Under the pieces are notes generated by a model. The model saw only the letters and a list, made by a program, of their open reading frames with translations. It had not been told where the DNA came from and searched no databases. A program made the translations under genes and the position numbers. 7,537 nt of DNA. It comes from Gammaproteobacteria bacterium. Lineage in GTDB: Bacteria > Pseudomonadota > Gammaproteobacteria > SZUA-229. Where the stretch lies: the NCBI GenBank assembly GCA_002401185.1, contig NVSH01000001.1, forward strand, positions 35,764 through 43,300, written 5' to 3'. Positions 7,112 to 7,537 of this stretch are shown here, piece by piece (the stretch's first letter is position 1; the number at the start of each line of letters is the position of its first letter).

Positions 7112-7188
7112 GGGCCTGTAGCTCAGTTGGTTAGAGCAGAGCGCTCATAACGCTTTGGTCGCAGGTTCGAGTCCTGCCGGGCCTACCA
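7112..7188 (+). tRNA. ileX: tRNA with anticodon CAT, probably tRNA-Ile2 (lysidine-modified)
   Basis: The 77-base gene folds into a full cloverleaf with the CCA end encoded. The acceptor strands GGGCCTG and CGGGCCT pair throughout, with two G-U wobbles. The D arm reads GCTCAGTTGGTTAGAGC, the anticodon arm GAGCG-CTCATAA-CGCTT carries CAT in the loop, the variable loop is about TGGTC, and the T arm is GCAGG-TTCGAGT-CCTGC. CAT can be elongator Met, initiator Met or Ile2. The first acceptor pair is not the initiator mismatch. The pairs C4-G69 and C5-G68, and the TTGGTCGC run after the anticodon stem, match E. coli tRNA-Ile2, whose C34 is converted to lysidine by TilS so that it reads AUA. The tRNA call is very secure; the Ile2 assignment is about 70% likely. 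No spacer separates its end from the stop codon of the converging kinase gene. Confidence 0.95.
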
Positions 7189-7537
7189 TTACCTTGGTAA
7201 AGAGATAACCGCCTTTAACCCGCCCAAATCCGCACATTTATACAGCTTCAAATGCCCGCCATGGCTGCGTGCAAGATCTGTGGCAATGGCCAGCCCCAGG
7301 CCGGACCCCACATTATCGTTTTGATTGCGTGCACTGTCCAGGCGGCTGAAAGGTTCCAGTGCGGTTTCGCGCTGGTTTGTGGGAATGCCGGGGCCGTCAT
7401 CTTCAATCGTAAATTCAATTCGCGCATCTTGCAGATCAACGCTTAAACGTACAAATTTGCCGTAACGCACAGCATTACCCAAAAGGTTTTCTATTGCGCG
7501 CTGCATGGATTGTTCGCGGCATTTAAACGTGTCGTCA
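7189..7537 (-). CDS. Sensor histidine kinase, EnvZ-like, C-terminal ATPase domain (5' end outside window)
   Basis: The last 115 codons of a minus-strand gene are present, open through the right edge and ending with TAA at 7191-7189. They encode most of the HATPase_c domain: the N box (RAIENLLGNAVRYG, residues 13-26 of the fragment, with Asn17 and Asn21), the G1 box (EDDGPGIP, 45-52), the F-box region (EPFSRLDSARN, 61-71) and the G2 box (GSGLGLAIA, 77-85). The catalytic ATP-binding part is therefore intact, while the sensor, HAMP and phospho-accepting histidine regions lie outside. The RLDSARN motif and the later RSHGG with GGLKAVISLP resemble EnvZ/OmpB-type kinases, particularly alphaproteobacterial ones as I remember them. 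A partner response regulator would be expected beyond the right edge. Its signal is unknown. The first internal ATG at 7506 is not the start, because the conserved domain continues upstream of it. Confidence 0.9.
   Translation of the reverse strand, partial: DDTFKCREQSMQRAIENLLGNAVRYGKFVRLSVDLQDARIEFTIEDDGPGIPTNQRETALEPFSRLDSARNQNDNVGSGLGLAIATDLARSHGGHLKLYKCADLGGLKAVISLPR

Noticed and set aside
7112..7188. Integration site of a mobile island at the tRNA
   Set aside because: No integrase gene and no second copy of the tRNA 3' end are visible in the window, so there is no evidence for an island boundary here.
7185..7199. TACCA and TGGTA hairpin just after the tRNA
   Set aside because: The stem is only five pairs, overlaps the CCA end and the kinase stop codon, and has no T run, so it is too weak to call a terminator.

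Overview
The window looks like a piece of a moderately AT-rich gammaproteobacterial chromosome. The protein sequences and gene order point that way: yhdP is followed by a nitrilase-family gene, and purM-purN is followed by a DUF3108 gene and then darP (yjgA). I cannot place it below class level. Nothing in it looks like a defence system, prophage, transposon or CRISPR array. It is mainly housekeeping sequence, and I found no convincing new system.

Left half, plus strand (1-3797). The window opens inside yhdP, an AsmA-like envelope protein of which only the C-terminal third or so is present. A small predicted secreted protein that I do not recognise overlaps its end by 14 bases. After a 91-base gap comes a carbon-nitrogen hydrolase of the Nit1 (deaminated glutathione amidase) type, with its Glu-Lys-Cys triad intact. 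A Kef-type CPA2 cation:proton antiporter without a cytoplasmic RCK domain follows. This strand covers envelope lipid homeostasis, metabolite repair and ion transport.

Middle, minus strand (3837-6979). A compact, probable operon reads right to left: purM, purN, a secreted DUF3108 protein and darP. PurN and PurM catalyse steps 3 and 5 of IMP synthesis. The DUF3108 gene starts 13 bases after purN, and darP overlaps the end of the DUF3108 gene. The kef and darP genes converge with only 39 bases between them and no recognisable terminator.

Right end (6980-7537). The purM leader carries three CCCCAA/TTGGGG repeats spaced about one helical turn apart. Beyond it lies a plus-strand tRNA with anticodon CAT, probably the lysidine-modified tRNA-Ile2. 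Immediately after its CCA, with no spacer, is the stop codon of a converging EnvZ-like histidine kinase gene that runs off the window. From about 6.4 kb rightwards the GC content rises, and the N-terminal half of PurM and the kinase fragment read as alphaproteobacteria-like. This may reflect recombination, transfer, an assembly junction or ordinary variation.
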